Source: Gammaproteobacteria bacterium
GTDB taxonomy: Bacteria; Pseudomonadota; Gammaproteobacteria; UWMA-0217
Reading direction: 5' to 3'
Length of the DNA: 6,760 bases
Assembly (NCBI GenBank): GCA_011330835.1
Contig: DRPO01000207.1
Coordinates: forward strand, 1 to 6,760
Positions within the stretch are counted from its first letter, which is position 1; every line of letters starts with the position of its first letter. This document shows positions 6,178-6,760 of the stretch, in pieces. Below the pieces are notes generated by a model, which saw nothing but the letters and a program-made list of their open reading frames with translations, was not told the DNA's origin and ran no database searches. Both the position numbers and the translations under genes were made by a program.

Positions 6178-6212
6178 GAAGTTCACCGCGTCATTACAAG
6201 ATATCAATATCA

Positions 6213-6760
6213 ATGAATGCACCAACGGTTTTCGTCGTAGACAACAACCCCGAAGTATGTTCCACCATCCGGCAACAGATCGAATCCCTCTACCTCCCCG
6301 TTGAGACCTTTTTGTCCGGCAATGCTTTTCTTGCCGAATATTCGATCTATCGCGTCGGCTGCCTGCTGGTCGATCTGCACATGCCGGGAATGGATGGTCT
6401 CGAACTGCAACGTCGGCTCAACGAATGCAAATATCGGCTGCCCGTCATTTTCATGACCTCCCGGGGCGACATCCGCTCCGCTGTCAGGGCGATCAAGGGC
6501 GGAGCCATGGACTACCTGGAAAAACCGCTGTCAATAGAGCAACTCGAACCCATGCTGCAAAAAGCCCTGAAACTCGATCAGAAAAGGCAGCAGGCCAGAC
6601 TCAAGTCAGCGGCGATAAAAGCGCGCGTCGACAATCTCACCCCGCGCGAGCGACAGGTGCTCAATCTGGTCGTTCACCAGCAAACCAATAAAAATATCGC
6701 CAGAAACCTGGGCGTCAGCATTAAAACCGTTGAGTTTCATCGTTCGCGGGTCATGCAGAA
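6213..6760 (+). CDS. FixJ/NarL-type response regulator, C-terminus beyond the window
   Basis: Cytoplasmic two-component transcription factor, 182 codons visible and still open at the window end. The receiver domain starts almost at once (VFVVDNNPEV, 6-15). The phosphoacceptor is Asp54 in LLVDLHMPGMDG, the switch Thr is Thr82 (IFMTSRGD) and the conserved Lys is Lys104 (YLEKPL); these are the same positions as in rhizobial FixJ. A charged linker (about 117-141) leads to a LuxR/GerE helix-turn-helix: LTPRERQVL (142-150) and NKNIARNLGVSIKTVEFHR (159-177). Odd point: the acidic pair is Asp10-Asn11, where FixJ has Asp10-Asp11. The start at 6213 is chosen because family members begin a few residues before the first beta strand, but it has no clear ribosome binding site. 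In-frame ATGs at 6156, 6087 and 6015 would add 19 to 66 residues without recognisable character. No partner histidine kinase is in the window. Confidence 0.92.
   Translation, partial: MNAPTVFVVDNNPEVCSTIRQQIESLYLPVETFLSGNAFLAEYSIYRVGCLLVDLHMPGMDGLELQRRLNECKYRLPVIFMTSRGDIRSAVRAIKGGAMDYLEKPLSIEQLEPMLQKALKLDQKRQQARLKSAAIKARVDNLTPRERQVLNLVVHQQTNKNIARNLGVSIKTVEFHRSRVMQ

Larger units (their letters stand above)
5758..6212. other. Intergenic region between fabI and the response regulator
   Basis: I find no convincing gene in these 455 bp on either strand. Reading frames that cross it are antisense or out-of-frame extensions of fabI and show no protein family signature. From about 5860 the base composition becomes clearly more AT-rich. 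The region carries a TTCACA pair 10 bp apart (5870-5875 and 5880-5885), a TTGTG/CACAA inverted repeat, paired GTTTGACA boxes, a candidate promoter and a leader hairpin. This makes it look like a control region for the downstream regulator. Weak hairpins right after fabI (GGAGCG 5763-5768 with CGCTCC 5785-5790; TATCCC 5810-5815 with GGGATA 5827-5832) lack a T-run, so no intrinsic terminator is called. Confidence 0.6.

Overview
The window looks like chromosomal DNA of a GC-rich Gammaproteobacterium. Its FabI is very close to the E. coli/Pseudomonas type, and a YejBEF-style peptide importer is encoded next to it. I cannot name a genus from the sequence alone.

Layout. (1) Bases 1-4670, minus strand: a tightly packed operon for an ABC importer of the peptide/opine/nickel class. 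In transcription order it encodes a substrate-binding protein (2787-4670), a YejB-type permease (1386-2768), a YejE-type permease (227-1393) and the start of an ATPase (1-227, cut by the window edge). The last three genes overlap (8 bp, then 1 bp). The gene order matches E. coli yejABEF. (2) Bases 4671-4977: a divergent intergenic region with a cluster of palindromes and a candidate fabI promoter. (3) Bases 4978-5757, plus strand: fabI, the NADH-dependent enoyl-ACP reductase of fatty acid synthesis. (4) Bases 5758-6212: a 455-bp region without a convincing gene, less GC-rich than its surroundings, containing several short direct and inverted repeats and a candidate promoter. (5) Bases 6213-6760, plus strand: the first 182 codons of a FixJ/NarL-type response regulator that runs off the window end.

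How the genes work together. The binding protein should capture a peptide-like ligand outside the inner membrane. The two permeases form the channel and the ATPase drives import. fabI and the regulator are separate transcription units with no visible functional link to the importer.

The most unusual point is the architecture of the importer. Measured against E. coli YejB and YejE recalled from memory, YejB carries an insert of about 105 residues with four predicted membrane helices, and YejE carries an insert with two. The binding protein is not a secreted protein or lipoprotein: it has an uncleaved-looking N-terminal membrane anchor followed by a coiled-coil stalk. All three departures in one operon suggest a membrane-tethered variant of the Yej importer. 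The response regulator is also atypical, with Asn where the second Asp of the acidic pocket is normally found.
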